From: Fulvia fulva
Taxonomy: Eukaryota; Ascomycota; Dothideomycetes; Mycosphaerellales; Mycosphaerellaceae
Reading direction: 5' to 3'
Assembly: GCF_020509005.1 (NCBI RefSeq)
Contig: NC_063012.1
Location: 5,580,001-5,644,000 of the forward strand
DNA length: 64,000 nt
The notes under the pieces were generated by a model. It made no database searches. It saw nothing but the letters and a program-made list of their open reading frames with translations, and was not told where the DNA came from. A program made the position numbers and the translations under genes. Positions 21,065 through 32,900 of this stretch are shown here, piece after piece (position 1 is the stretch's first letter; every line of letters begins with the position of its first letter).

Positions 21065-21269
21065 TATTACGGCCGCTCCGTAAGTAAAGGATTCGAATCT
21101 AATTACGTAACCGTAGGTCAAGTAACCCGGATAACTAAGCTCGGCCCGATACCGACGCCCGACACCTCGGCCTTTAAGTATAGGCCTCGTTCTTAGACTC
21201 TCTTCTCTCTTTAGCTATCGACTTCGTTAATACTATACCTATATACTCTCGTACTATAGTCTCGTAATA
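21065..21269 (+). repeat. gypsy-2 3' LTR (205 bp)
   Basis: Same length as the 5' LTR. It begins TATTACGG (RIP form of TGTTACGG) and ends CGTAATA. Most differences from the left LTR are G-to-A or C-to-T. The next five bases, CTTAT, do not match the five before the left LTR. Confidence 0.93.
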
Positions 21270-22035
21270 CTTATAGGGTCGCTACGCTTCTAATCCTAGT
21301 TTTAAGTTAATCGTAGAGTCGGACGGGCTATACTTAGGTAGCTTAAACTCGCTCTTATACCTAAAGGCGTCGGCTAGGTCGTAATATTCGGGCGGTAGCT
21401 TAGCCTTCGGGTCCTATACCTTGTTCCTATTTATAAAGATTTCTAAATTATCTAGCGATATAGCAAAGATAGACGTATACTCCTCGTCGTCGAAATCCTC
21501 CGGCTATAGTACGAAGAGCTTATCGGCGTCTAGCTAGTCTTATAGCTTCTAGGCTTACTTCGCTATATAATTATAGGCGTCCGCGCTAATAAAATAGATA
21601 TCGGGTTCTAGCTCGGGTAGTACTAGTTTCGGCGCCTCGGGCTTACTACCTTCTATTATAATCGTATAAGGCATACCGTTCTAGTAATAATGTTAGTAGT
21701 AGGTAGGCTTATCGAAGCTAAGTGTCTTATGTTTAAAGCTATACAAAGGGTCGTATTCTTTGAGCTAGGAGATACCTAGTACTAGGTCGTACTTATCGAG
21801 CTTAGTAACGTAGTATAGCTCTTAACTAGTATAGCTACTAATAGTAACGTCGATTAGTACTACTTCGAGTAGTCGTAAAGCCGCTCTATTAGCTATACGT
21901 AGGCGTCTTAGCCTTTCTAGCTTAAAGGTAGGGACTTTGTTTACGCGAACGAATCTTAGGTTAATAAACTTAGAGGAGGCGCTAGTATTAGAGAGGGTAA
22001 GTACGTTTGCTTTTCTACCTAATGTACTAGTTATA
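21270..22035 (-). pseudogene. gypsy-3: protease and linker up to, but not including, RT
   Basis: Minus-strand reading gives a retropepsin-like domain (TLSNTSASSKFINLRFVR at about 21940-21990; DLVLGISWLKEYDP near 21745-21790). A linker leads to the segment that precedes RT in gypsy elements: PEDFDDEEYTSIFAISLDNL, then KAKLPPEYYDLADAFRYK and LPKYSPSDSTINLKLGLEA. It breaks off at the gypsy-2 LTR, just before RT. This is one of the better-preserved older reading frames in the window. Confidence 0.83.
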
Positions 22036-23168
22036 ACGTGCTTTACTACCGAGCGGGCTATACTACCGAGCGGGTTACTTTTGCTAAGAACTATACTACT
22101 TCTACTTTAATTACGACGGTATCTTAATACGACGACATCCTATAGAATTGTTACTAGGAGGACAATTCCTCTTTAGATTCTTCGCTATCTAGCGAGTCTA
22201 CTTAATAGGTACGTACGTTATGCCCCGACTCGCTATATCGCTTATAGCGTCGTAGCCTTAGTACTAGCCGAACACTATCTAGCGACTCTCTACTTACTTC
22301 CTACCTCCTAGTATCCTCTAGAGGTATTAATTGCGACGCCTTATCGAAGGTAAGAGACCCTCTAGACTAAATATACTTACGCTTTCGTGCTTTTCGCTAT
22401 ATAAGGGCCTCGTTAGACTTACGTAGCTTACTAATCTCGCTTCGTATAGGAGCTATCTAATACGCTATCTCTCTACTCCCTCTCTATTGCCCTGTCGAAC
22501 GACCTTCCTCTTTCTACTACGCCTTTCTAAACCCGTAACGACGCTCTAAGACCTAATGACACCTATTATAAACCCTATCTCGTCGAAGTTATAGGTGTCC
22601 TAGTTAAGGATGCTATACTTCTCCTTTATATTACGTATAAGTAAGAACTACTTCTCGATAACGTCTAGATCTTCTATTAGGGCTCGCTAACGATCGTATC
22701 TACGTGTTATAGGAACCTTTAGCTCACGATGCTAGCTAATGAACCTGTCTATGTAATTAAGACTAGCGGGCTTAAGACCCTTCTCTTATAGTAATAAATT
22801 AGCTATTACTCGTATACTAGACTTTAATAGCGGGAAACCTCTAAGATCTAGCTCGAGTATATACTCAAGTATTACCCTCTCTTCTAGCTCTATAAGCTTC
22901 TTCGAATTAGGCTCGTAGTCACCCTAAGGAGGTCGTCTATTCAATCAATACCCTAGTATAGTTCGAGACGCGTCGTATACCTTTATAGTAAGTCGATTCG
23001 TGATTATCGCGTCGCGTTTCGTGGCCTAGACAGCTAAGGTCAGTTTGGCCTCGTTTAAAGACAATATACGCTATAATAGTAGTTATATAGCTATATCTAT
23101 ATAAGTGGTACAGTTCTTAGTAAAAGTGGCCCGCTCGGTAGTATAGCCCGCTCGGTAGTAAAGTACGT
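22036..23168 (-). mobile_element. Fot1/pogo-like DNA transposon, internally deleted, with ~60-bp TIRs
   Basis: Terminal inverted repeats begin ACGTGCTTTACTACCGAGCG on the left and match the reverse complement of the right end (ACGTACTTTACTACCGAGCG) for about 60 bp. Each TIR holds CTACCGAGCGGG twice. TA flanks both ends (22034-22035 and 23169-23170), the Tc1/mariner-type duplication. The transposase inside is truncated internally. Fot1 family members are normally about 1.9-2.1 kb, so roughly 0.8 kb has gone. The insertion separates the gag knuckle from the protease of gypsy-3. Confidence 0.92.
22140..23095 (-). pseudogene. Fot1-like transposase with central catalytic deletion
   Basis: Fot1-family transposases bind TIRs by a CENP-B-type helix-turn-helix and cut with a DDD/E core. 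Seen here in order: a psq-like HTH start (NEAKLTLAV, LTIKVYDASRTILGY), the second HTH (LEERVILEYILELDLRGFPLL, PASLNYIDRFIS) and RRYDR, EDLDVIEK. The first catalytic motif is YNFDEIGFIIGVI (about 22565-22595), then GLERRSRK and RQGNRE. Directly after that the frame passes to the C-terminal part (SEISKLRKSNEALI, RKARKRKYI, RGSLTFDKAS) and a Cys/His knuckle (YKRYSESGHNVRTY, about 22195-22250). The segments with the second and third catalytic Asp are missing. It cannot be active but its TIRs could be mobilised in trans. Confidence 0.88.
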
Positions 23169-25246
23169 TAGTACTAGTATATACTTTATACTTTCTATAC
23201 GTTAGTTATATATATATAGGCGTATAGGTGTCACCCTTAGCTATTACTATATATAGGTATTCTTCCTCTTAGGTATATATCTTATAGTCAAATTCTTCGT
23301 ATTTATAATTCGTAGATTTATATATTACTCCTTTAGCGCGACGGTACTAAGGAGCTAGGTATTTCCCTAAACGGGTAGTACTTCGATCTAGAGGGCTAGC
23401 GCGTCGGTTATAGCGTTAAGAGCGATAGGTGTCTCGCGGTTAACGTCGCCGGTACGCTACTTACCGCGGGAGTTATAAAGAATATATACGGGGTCGAGGC
23501 CGGTATATCTAGGTTCACGACAGCGGAAGTAACGGCCTTACTAGCGTAGCCGGTCGCGGAGTTCGTCGGTAAGCTTAGGTAGTATAGTATAACGCTAGGG
23601 GATAAGGCGTACGGCCGGGCTAGCGTTCTAGGTACGCGTAGAGACCGTAAGCGTCTTGTTTATAGTAGGCGGCGCGGCTCGTAGTACTATACTAGCGCTC
23701 TATTGTCTAAAGCCCTATTAGCCTTGTCCTTAACTACTACGACGCCCGTTACCGCCTTACTAGATATCCTTATCCTTATCCCTCTTACTATATACTTTTT
23801 ACGGTATTATATACCTCTTCTTTATCTTTAGCGATACGAATAAACTAGCTAACGGGGTCTATAAGCTAGTGGTCCTCTATCTTCTTTATCTAGAACTCGT
23901 TTAGGCTAATCTATAGCTCGTACGATACTATAGGGTTACCGGCCTTAGCGCTAAGGCGGCGGTATTCGACGATATATTTACTAAACTCCTAGCCGTACTT
24001 CTACTTTAGCTAGTATAGGTCGTGTCTAGCCTTAAGCTTAATATCTCGAGGATTCTTACCGAAGTTGTCGTCTAACTCGTCCTATATATCCTCGAGGCTT
24101 ACCTATTCGTCGTTCTCGATAGCCGTACGGATAATATCCCTAGAGGTACCGAGAGTATAACGCTTAACGTAGTTAAAGATATTAAGGTAAGGTGTTTATA
24201 TAGTATATCGTACCGCGATAGAGTCCTTATAGCTCTCTTTCTAGTCGATATAGGAGAGCTCGCCTAAGTTATCGAACTCTTTAGGATAGGGGAAACGTTA
24301 GTCGGTTTAGGCGGCGAATATCGTAGTATTATTAGTACGGGCTACTAAGGGTACGAGAGAACCGGCGCGGGTGGTACGGTTATAGGTACGGGCCCGATAG
24401 CCGCTACCTACTAGAGTCTAAGAACGACGGGTACCGGCTTATAGGAATTCTTCTAGACTAGTAGTCTATTATTCTTACTACTACGGCTATTACTAGGGTC
24501 GTAACTACTTAGGGAAAGTGAGCGGGCGGTCTCGCTCGCTTAGTAAGGCGGTAAGCCGGGCTTATATCTTAAGTTACGAGATCTTAGTGTCCTACTATAT
24601 AATCTTAGCCTTAAGTTGGTCGACTTCGTCCTCTACTTGCTCGAGATAGCTATTAGTAGTATTAATACGGCCTAATAGCTTATCGGTAATCTTCTTATAG
24701 TATTCCTTAGTTACGGCGTCGTCTAAGGCTATTTATAGTATCTAGATACGGGCCTTAGTATCTTCCTAGGATATCTAATATATTATAGTATCGGCTTATA
24801 TCTTATCTCGCTCGGTCGCTATATCCTATCGGTCTTCGAAGACGACATTATATTCTTCTTAGAGCTTCGCGAGTTTAGTATCGACTTAATCGCGTTCCTC
24901 GTAATAGCGTCGTACCTAGGCTCGGGAGTAGTCGAGTATAACCTTCTAGTAGGCGTACCTATCTATAGTACTCTTAATTTTAAGATATATAGTATTAGGC
25001 CGCAAGGTAACTACCCTCTTAAATGCTTTAGTATCGGCGATCTTATAGTTTATTAAATCGTACTCGAAGTCTATATTATCGAAGTCGATTTAGTCTATAC
25101 GAGGAGGCGATATACTATAGATAACTATATAAAGTCGATACCTTTACTATCGTCCTCGTAAGACGAGAGACGAGTATCTTCGATATCTAGTCGTACTAGC
25201 TTCTTATACTCTACCCTACTACCCTCGTATCGTATAAAAGACTAAG
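23169..25246 (-). pseudogene. gypsy-3 gag
   Basis: Minus-strand gag of the same element as 21270-22035. A start near 25240 reads SFIRYEGSRVEYKKLVRLDI. The middle (about 24000-24900) is charged and coiled-coil-like. A capsid-like region runs about 23800-24350. A degraded CCHC knuckle (GRYFRCREPRYTGLDP, expected CFRCREPGHTG..C) is near 23490-23540, with Cys and His changed to Tyr or Arg as RIP would do. The solo LTR is inserted upstream of the start. Confidence 0.72.
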
Positions 25247-25654
25247 TGTTAAACAGGTACGAGTTGTATATACACGGAAGTTAGGACACGTATTAGAGAA
25301 GGAGGAAGGACTAATATAGTATACGAAGGTATATAGTAGAATAGTGTTTAGTACTAAAGGTGTCTCTACTATCGGTATAGAGACTACGTCTCTTATACCT
25401 ATATAGAGGGATCTTGCTCTAGTCCTAGTTCTGTTTTACTACGCCTTATAGGTTTTACCTATATCTTAACTTACGACGGTAGTTCCTCCGACAGTCTCGT
25501 ACTAACTAGCTAAGTAACTTTAGGTCCTCTAAGTCGCTCCTACTATTCGTACGGTATCTCGGTAGTATTACCGTACTATTATCTCGACTAACTTAGTATA
25601 TACTAAGTTAGTCTTAGTACCGTACGATATGCCTACTAACCTATATTCGTGATA
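25247..25654 (-). repeat. Solo LTR of the copia-3 family (408 bp)
   Basis: The reverse complement of this block matches the copia-3 LTR at 59916-60323 along its whole length, 408 bp in both. Its ends are TATCACG (RIP form of TGTCACG) and GTTTAACA. A perfect 5-bp duplication, CTAAG, flanks it at 25242-25246 and 25655-25659. It is what remains after recombination between the two LTRs of an inserted copia element. Confidence 0.96.
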
Positions 25655-26230
25655 CTAAGGCGTATTATTAGTTATAGGAATTTGTAAATCGGGTATATAA
25701 AGATAAGAGAGAGTAGACCTATCTATTCTATTTCCTTACTTATACTATATCCTACTTACGCGGTCCGGATATATACTATTACTAAGGATCGAGTTGAGCT
25801 AGTTCTAAAGTTCTAGGTTCTAAGAGTCTCCGGTTAGTAACTCGGCTAAGACAGAGGGCGTGCGATATAGGTGTTACTATCGCTAAGTAGCGGCGGTAGG
25901 TCGTATACTTAAAGGTCGTAGGGGAGGACGTCGAGAGGCCTCGTCGGCGTTCTCTATTATCGCGAATTAATCGTACGGTCTAGTACTATCGTACTATCTC
26001 GGGCGGTCTCGGTATCGTACGTAGAGGTTAGCTCTCTACTCGTAGGTAGGCGTAACTAACTATTACGGGCGAGAGTACTATAATAGGGTCGGGTAAAGAC
26101 ATATATAGTTACGCGAGCTATCTAAGAGAGCGCGAGAAGCGCGAGAAGATAAAGTCGCGTAAATCGAGCTAGCGGATACTAGCGGCCGCTAGCGCGCGGG
26201 CGTACGGCCGACGATACTATATTACGAGGT
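25655..26230 (-). other. Likely 5' leader/LTR region of gypsy-3, no gene
   Basis: Lies upstream of the gypsy-3 gag start. It is GC-patchy with many CGCGAG-type words. I see no ORF with domain homology and no second copy in the window, so LTR ends cannot be set. Confidence 0.4.
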
Positions 26231-26239
26231 AGTTCGTAA

Positions 26240-27560
26240 AAAGGGCTGTCTCGTAATAGTAAGCTAGGAATTTTGTCTTAGTATAATTAACTCGTATTCT
26301 TTATTAATCGTTTTTACTACTATTAAATAGAGAACTAGTAAACTTAATACTCTTATTCGATTTAGAATTATTCTCTTTATCTTCCTAGTATGTTCGTACG
26401 TTATAGCTAGTCTAACCGTAGTTACTATACCGCCGTCTACTTAGCTAGCCCTCTTTCGTACCCTCTAACTAATGACTCTTCTTTAACTATTCTCTAGCCT
26501 TTAACGACTCGACGACTACCTATAACGAGCTAACTCTATACTCTTAGACCCCGCTATACTAGAGACGCTTTCGTTTACGAGATCGGCGCTTTATTAGAGT
26601 CTTAACTTGTCGTTTAAGCTTAGAGTTACGAGCTCTAAGAAGCGTATTCTCTTATAGTAGTACTTCGCCGCCTTTTATAAGCTAAGAGAAGCTATTATAA
26701 GCTGTTTTAGAGTTACTTAGTATAGCGTCGTATATAACCTTATATTATAACGTAAACTCCTTTAAATTACTCGGAGTTTAAGACTACTATAATGTCGTCT
26801 AAGGCGGTAGTAGTCCTAGCGGGGTTTATAGGCGTATATTAAGGCAATTAAGTACTACTTACGCGTTAATAGGAACTAACTCTATAGCCTTAAAGACCTT
26901 CTTATAGTTTAACGCGCGCGGTAAATACGTCGAAAACGCGTCTTTAAACGGCGAAAGGAAGATTTCTTTATTAATATAGAAGACGCGCTAACGCGCTAAG
27001 TCCCGTATATATTATAAGTACTTTAGCTTTAACGGCGTAAAACAAACTATATTAAGAGGCTATAGGATATACGACGAATACGCCGGTAGATAGAGCGTAA
27101 GGATCTTATAGTCTAGATAGTAGTCCTTAAAACCCTAGTTTAAATAGCTCTTATAGCCGTCTAAAATAAGTAACCTATAGCTACCTATAGAACGCGCCTC
27201 TATATACGCGTTAAAGTGCTTTAACTACTCGAGGCTAAGTACGTTATTTGTCTATCTAATACCTCGGCTTATATATAGCCTCGGCGTACCTCGCGCTCCT
27301 CTTTCCTATATACCTAGCTACTTTATATTAATACGACTATAAACCGCTATACTTAGCTAGGTCTCTATATCCGTAGAAGAGCTACGACGGGATCTATAAG
27401 AGTATAGATTATTAATAACCGTAATAAGACATTACGGCGTACGTTAGAAAAAACGTACGACTCGGTATAAGAGACTACTACCTTAGGCTAAGTAGTACCT
27501 AATATAGTACGCCCTTAAGGATAGCGAGGCTCGCTACTAGCTATACGACTAGTAGTATAG
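26240..27560 (-). pseudogene. Pogo/Tc1-type DDE_1 transposase remnant
   Basis: Minus-strand reading gives a typical fungal DDE superfamily core: LKHFNAYIEARSIGSYRLL followed by ILDGYKSYL (second Asp, about 27140-27200), then LTLYLPAYSSYILQPLNIVC (third Asp region, PLD changed to PLN, about 27030-27090). FTPLKLKYL, FLSPFKDAF and VFKAIELVPIN follow. A basic, coiled-coil C-terminus (LRARNSKLKRQVKTL, KRRSRKRKR) lies at about 26560-26640. The N-terminal HTH and first catalytic Asp are not recognisable. The left end near 26230-26265 (CGAGGTAGTTCG, AAGGGCTGTCTCG) could be one TIR, but I find no matching right TIR. It is a different family from the Fot1 element. Confidence 0.75.
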
Positions 27561-27589
27561 CGCGAGTCTATATATAATATATAGACTGA

Positions 27590-28079
27590 AGGAGAGATAT
27601 AGTAGTAGTAGTAAACTACCGACGACGCCTTATAGTATAAACTCGAGAGCTTATAGCGACTAGTTACCGACCTACCGCCTAAGTTTAACCTATACGACCT
27701 TCTTTCCGATAACGAGATCTAGAATGTCGATAGTATAGCTACGGCGGTAGTGAACTACGACGACGACGGCGCTACTAAAGAAGGCGAAGGAGAGGAAGGT
27801 AAGATATAATAATAAGTCGCGAGGACCCTCTAAATCCCCGTTAACGACCTCCTATAACTCGATACCGATCAACTCGTTAAGCTCGTATAGGAGCCCGAGA
27901 GGGCCGCGGCTATCTACTTTATCCTACGACGTACGGAGTAAGAGTATAGGAATATAATATAAATAGCGACTATACTCTACGAGTAACTAGGTAACGTAGG
28001 TTAAGAGCTTAGGAGATAGAAGAGTCCTGATTAGTAGATACGTAACGAGTACGATATACTAGTTAAGGATCGCGATATA
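27590..28079 (+). pseudogene. gypsy-4 gag, first part
   Basis: A plus-strand frame with Q-coded TAG/TAA stops reads FNLYDLLSDNEI, an acidic stretch, VARTL, IPVNDLL, LDTDQLVKLV, EPERAAAIYFILRRTE, YRNII, and NEYDILVKDRDI at the LINE B1 target site. It continues in frame at 33089 after LINE B1 and one copy of its 12-bp duplication are removed. The gag start and 5' LTR are not defined. Confidence 0.7.
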
Positions 28080-28229
28080 GATAGATAGATCTGTCATTCC
28101 CCTATTCTAGGACTCTATCCGGCCTATATAGGTATATATTTATTGTTATATATAAAGGGAAACCCGAATAGGTGAAAACCCTTCCCGCCCCCGACTACTC
28201 CTTATCTAGATTAGCTTTCCCTCTAAACG

Positions 28230-31200
28230 TACGTAGTCTATATTACTACCCCGTTAGCCCCCGCTCCTAGCCGGTCTCGTCGCGCTACGTCGTGTCCTCT
28301 CTTCCTATACTACTCCTACTAGGCGGTACTATTCTAGCTAGCCCTTCTCTAGTATCTAGTTCGTAATACGCCGTAGGTCCTTAGCGTTATTAAGAAGTGC
28401 CCTAATCGTCCGGTTCCTCGCCTTTACTATCTACTCCCCCCTTCCTAGCGACTACCTCGAATAGACGAGGAGTACGTACCGTACGTTCTAGGAGTAATAG
28501 CCGTAGGGGCAGCTAGTATTCGTATATCCTAGAACCTTCCTCTATAATAGGTACCCCTAGAGGCCGATATGTTCGCTTCGTAGTTAGGTTACTATACTAC
28601 TCTATACCCTCGTAAGGCGGTAGTAGATAAGCTTCGGAGGGTGCTTGACCGCGGATTTTATAGCTAACTATTCCTTAGGTTGTCCCGCTAGCTAAGGGCG
28701 TCTACTATACCCTACACCCTAGTTGTTCCACCTCTCTTTCTATAGTTGCTCTATAAACGACTTCTTACCTTCCTATCGTATTACTAGCTATTCGTCCCTT
28801 ACCCGGTAGTTCGGCTCGTTTCCGGGTCGAATGCCCTTATACGCTAGTACTAATTCGCGGGCCCTTACGACTATACTAGCGATGACCTTCTATACTAGGT
28901 ACTGTGCCGACTTGCCTAAGTAGGAGGTCCGTAGTCTCTAGATATATAGGTCGATCGGCGGTATAGCGGTCTCGTACTTAAGTATCCTTATTAGTGTCGA
29001 CTTATATGTCCCGGTGACCTTCCTTAGGCATTGGTTTTTGATCTTCGCTAGCGGCGCGACGAGTCCCTTCGATGGGCAGGCCCTCTCGCCTAAGGACTAC
29101 ACTTGGCTGCCATAGGTAAGGACTGGCCGTATAATAGCCGTATATAGAAGTCGTGACTGCCGGAAGTCCGCCCCCTATATAGACGCAGTGAGCCTCTAGC
29201 ATGATGCCATATTCTGTTCAGCTTTCCGTAATATTGCCTATACGTGCTTCCTCTACCGTAGCGCCGGGTCCACCTATAGTCCGAGGATCCTGAGCTGATT
29301 TGCCGGGTTAGTCGTATGCCCCTATATCTAGATAGAAGCTTATATATTATAGAACCGTAGCCGGCGCGTAAAGTGTATTAGATTGTACTTTTCTGGGGCA
29401 AACCGAGCCCCGTGCCTCCTAGCCCAGTCCTCGCAGATCTTGTGCTTCTCTTCTAGTAGCCTACAGTTCTCCTCAGTCGAGGAAGACCACGCTAGGATGT
29501 TTGTGTCGTCTACGAAGCCACTCGTAGCGGTGTTCTAGGATTCTAGGGCTAGGAGTAGCGTCGCTATAAAGAAGAGGAACAGAATAGGTGCTAGCGTTAA
29601 GCCTTACGGGATTCTAGTATAGACTGCTTAAAATAGGCTTCTATACTAGCCGACTAGGATCGACGTACTACGGTTTTAGAGGTAGGACCGTACGAAGTTA
29701 ATAAGCTACTTAGGGAGTCCTTTCGACCTTAGGATATAGAGTAGCCGCGGGTATAACACGTAGTCGAAGGCTCCCGATATGTCTAGACTAGGTAAGGATA
29801 CTACCTTGTCCCTATTCCTATACTAGATAGCCTTTACCTAAGAGGTAATAAGTTCTATCGCGGATAGCGTCGACCGCTATAGGCGCGTACCTATCTAGGT
29901 GTCCGGGAGTAGGGAGTACTCCTCTACCGCCTCGGAGAGTCTCGTTATAACTAGCTTCTTAAGCGCCTTCCTAAGAGTATTAAGGAGCGTAATTAGGCGG
30001 TACGACTTCACCTACGTATAGTCTTCCTTTTGCGGCTTACGTCGGACTACTGTCGTCGATTGTTTAAATGCTATCGGGTAGTATCCGGTCTATAGGTAGG
30101 CGTTAAAGATCGCTATAACTACTAGGGCTAGTTGATCTCTACACTTCTTTAGTAGCTCGTTTAGGATCCTATCCGGCCCCGGGGCTTTCTTCGCCGGTAA
30201 CTTCCTAAGTATAGCGGCAACTTCTCCCTCGGATACCTCCTATTAGACCGCGATACTAGGGGCTAGGGAAGTGGAGCTGTTTATGTCGCTTAGATTAGCC
30301 TCGACTAGGGGCGGGAAGAACTTACTAGCTAGTAGACGCGCCTTAGCCTCGGGGTCGCTAACCGGGCTACTAGGCGATTATAGCGCTAGGATAGAGAAGG
30401 AGGGGCGCTATATAGAGTCCTATTGGGCCTATTTCACTAGCCTCTATATCCTCGCTAGCTTGCCGGCGATTTCTTCTACTATAGCCCTCTAGCCGGCTAC
30501 TTTCTCCCTCCGTATTATAGCTTTCTTCTATTAGTATGCCTCCCTATATACGTTCTAGGCCTCCTCGCTATAGCTACTCGTCCACACCCGGCGGGCTCTC
30601 CTTACTTCTCTTACTACCGTAGTATACTCCGGCGTCTAGTATAGTTTAGACTATATCGTTAGTTAGGTAAGCGGAACGTAAAGTAAGGTCGCTTTTCTTA
30701 TTTCGTCTATTAACCCTTAGACTGCCTCGTCTATCTCGTCTTTACTATTATATTACTACTACGCGATCTAGACTAGCCTCTCGGAGTTATCGAGGTACGC
30801 CTAGATATTAGCCTAGTAGGCCTTTCCCTAGTTTAGCTTAGGGGTTCTCGCTAGTATATATTATATCTATATTATAATAGAGGTCCTAACTAGTATATAG
30901 TCTAACGACGCCTCGAGTTTATATTCGATCCTATAGTAGGTTACTATATAGTAGTAGCTATCTAAGATCTAGGAGAGGTCGATCGTGCCTTAGAGTCCCC
31001 CTCTCTTCTAGGTGCCTAGGTCCTTCGGGGTATTAAGCGCAATTACGTTACTCGCTATTAAGTCGAGTACTTCGTCGGCTATAGGGTGCGGCTATATAAG
31101 GCTTTCCTAGGAAGGGTAGTATATATTAAAGTCTCCTACTACGATATAGTACCCTTGTCTCTTAAGCGTACTGTCTAGGTGTCTATAGACCCCTAGGTCG

Positions 31201-31565
31201 CTACTAGACCTCGAGGCTAGCGGTTATATATATAGGTTGTGTATCTAGGTACTACCTACGTAGAGGGAGGTAATATCACCCCCGCCTTCTTCGTCTACGT
31301 AGTACACTACCTCCTAGTCGGATTCTAGTATGTCCTTACTAATATAGAAGTACGTACGGGGTCTACCGTCGCCTCGTAGGTATATCGTGTAGCCTAGTAA
31401 CTTATAGGTCGTTAGTCTCTTATAGTACGGGTTAATCTATAGCTCCTAGATTACTAGGACGTAGTAGACGTACGGGTCCGCCTTATATAGGAAATAGTTC
31501 TAGACTATATCCTTACTATAGTTAACGTTATACTAGATAATACTAAGCGTATCGAGGCTAGTTAT
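28230..31565 (-). pseudogene. LINE B1 ORF2: endonuclease-reverse transcriptase
   Basis: Same order as LINE B2 ORF2. Endonuclease GDFN is near 31130-31145. RT segments include the KKAPGPDRI-type region near 30150-30200, SYRPI near 29990-30010 and SGFVDDTNILAW at about 29480-29530 (catalytic DD kept). A C-terminal cysteine knuckle is near 28490-28530. Dense TAG/TAA codons inactivate it. The start codon position reads ATA where LINE B2 has ATG, a RIP-type change. Confidence 0.85.
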
Positions 31566-32900
31566 CGGTATCGACAATCATTTCCTCTATAGCGTCCTAT
31601 GTTCTACTACCTTATACGTCCTAGTCTACGCCTATCGGCTATATACTAAAGGGGAGCCGGGCCTAGTTAGATTCCCTCGCCGTAGCGAGTAGAGTACGTA
31701 GCCTCCCGTACGCCCTAGGTTACGTATCCTTTATATTATTCTCGGCCCTAGGGCGCTTATACCCGACCGCCGCTAGCTAGTTCCGGTATAGGCTAGCCTT
31801 ACGGTCGCCGTAGAATCTTAGGGCGACGGTTCTGTTTATAATTACCTTGTTTTTCGCTAGTTTCTACTATAGGCATTCCGCGCTATACGATAGGTAGTGC
31901 CCCGGACAGTTCGCGTACCGTCTCGTAGCCAATATATAGTCCCTAGATATATAGTCTCCTATATAGTTCGAGCAGGCCTGCTTATTTATATACGTATAGG
32001 TTTGGTGTCTATACTGTTAGTATTTGAAGTATTAGAGGATACGAAAGGATAAGGAGTGCTTTTCTACTATCTTAAGGCTATATAACTAGATCAGGCCTTA
32101 TTCTATTACTAGATCCGCCGCTTTCGCGTCTTTTAGCTATACTATTAGCGCCGAGGCCTTCTTACCTTCTAGCCATTTCCTATAGAGCCAAGTCGCCTTC
32201 TAGATTAGAGAGTTAAGAGTGACCGGGTTGTCCTCTTAGAGAGTACGTAGGTGACCTTAGTTAGTTAGGTCGAACTCCTTAGGTATATCGCGGACTAGGA
32301 TCGTGAAATTGCTTCGTTAAGACCTTCGCTAATACCGTAACCTTAGATGCCTACTATAGCTATGCCTCTAGGTGCCTCCTAGTAGTAGTAGAGCTAGTAT
32401 AGATCTATAGAGTGCCGTTAGACTATTGGTTCACTACGACTACCCCTAGTTAGTTAATTCGTTAGGCGAGTTCCTTGTTCGATAGCTTCGTAACTTCGGC
32501 CTAGTCTTCCTTTGCTATAATACGGATCGTAACTATATCGTGCGTTAGGCGGGGGCCTAGTGTCGATACCGCGACCGATACCTAGCTATAGGGGTGTTAA
32601 TTCCGGAAGGCCTTACTAATTGCCTAGGACGTCGTCCTTATTTCTTATTGCCCTCGGTAATACGACAGTACAAGCGCCGTACGTAGCTAAGTAATTATTA
32701 CCTATAGAGACCGGTATAGGAGCTAATCGTTAGTTTCTATACTTTTTGCGTCCTCTATAAGTTGCTACTAGTTGTCTTAGGGGAGCTTCGCCTATAGAGC
32801 CGTAGGCGCCGTTAGTGCCGTAGCCTAGGCTACTATTGCCTAGGAGTTGCCTAATGTAGCTAGGCACCTCCGCGGCGTTAAGAGCTAAAGAAACAGAGTG
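31560..32900 (-). pseudogene. LINE B1 ORF1: gag-like protein
   Basis: Aligns with LINE B2 ORF1 (LIEDAKSIETN near 32750; LQYFKY/YRHQ-type knuckles near 31980-32040). Upstream of the point where LINE B2 switches to its module, this copy continues in frame for at least 35 codons of Ala-rich sequence (ATALTAP, KLP), so the true N-terminus of the family is longer than what B2 retains. Confidence 0.75.

Larger units (their letters stand above)
9140..21269 (+). mobile_element. gypsy-2: chromovirus-type LTR retrotransposon interrupted by LINE A2
   Basis: Bounded by two 205-bp LTRs with perfect ends TGTTACG...CGTAACA (RIP forms TATTACG and CGTAATA in the right copy). Removing LINE A2 and one copy of its target duplication leaves about 7.1 kb in the order gag, protease, RT, RNase H, integrase, chromodomain. 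There is no 5-bp target duplication: GTATT lies to the left and CTTAT to the right. The flanks are non-adjacent parts of gypsy-3. Stops are scattered through every domain, with one frame change near 13855 in RNase H, so the element is dead. Confidence 0.92.
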
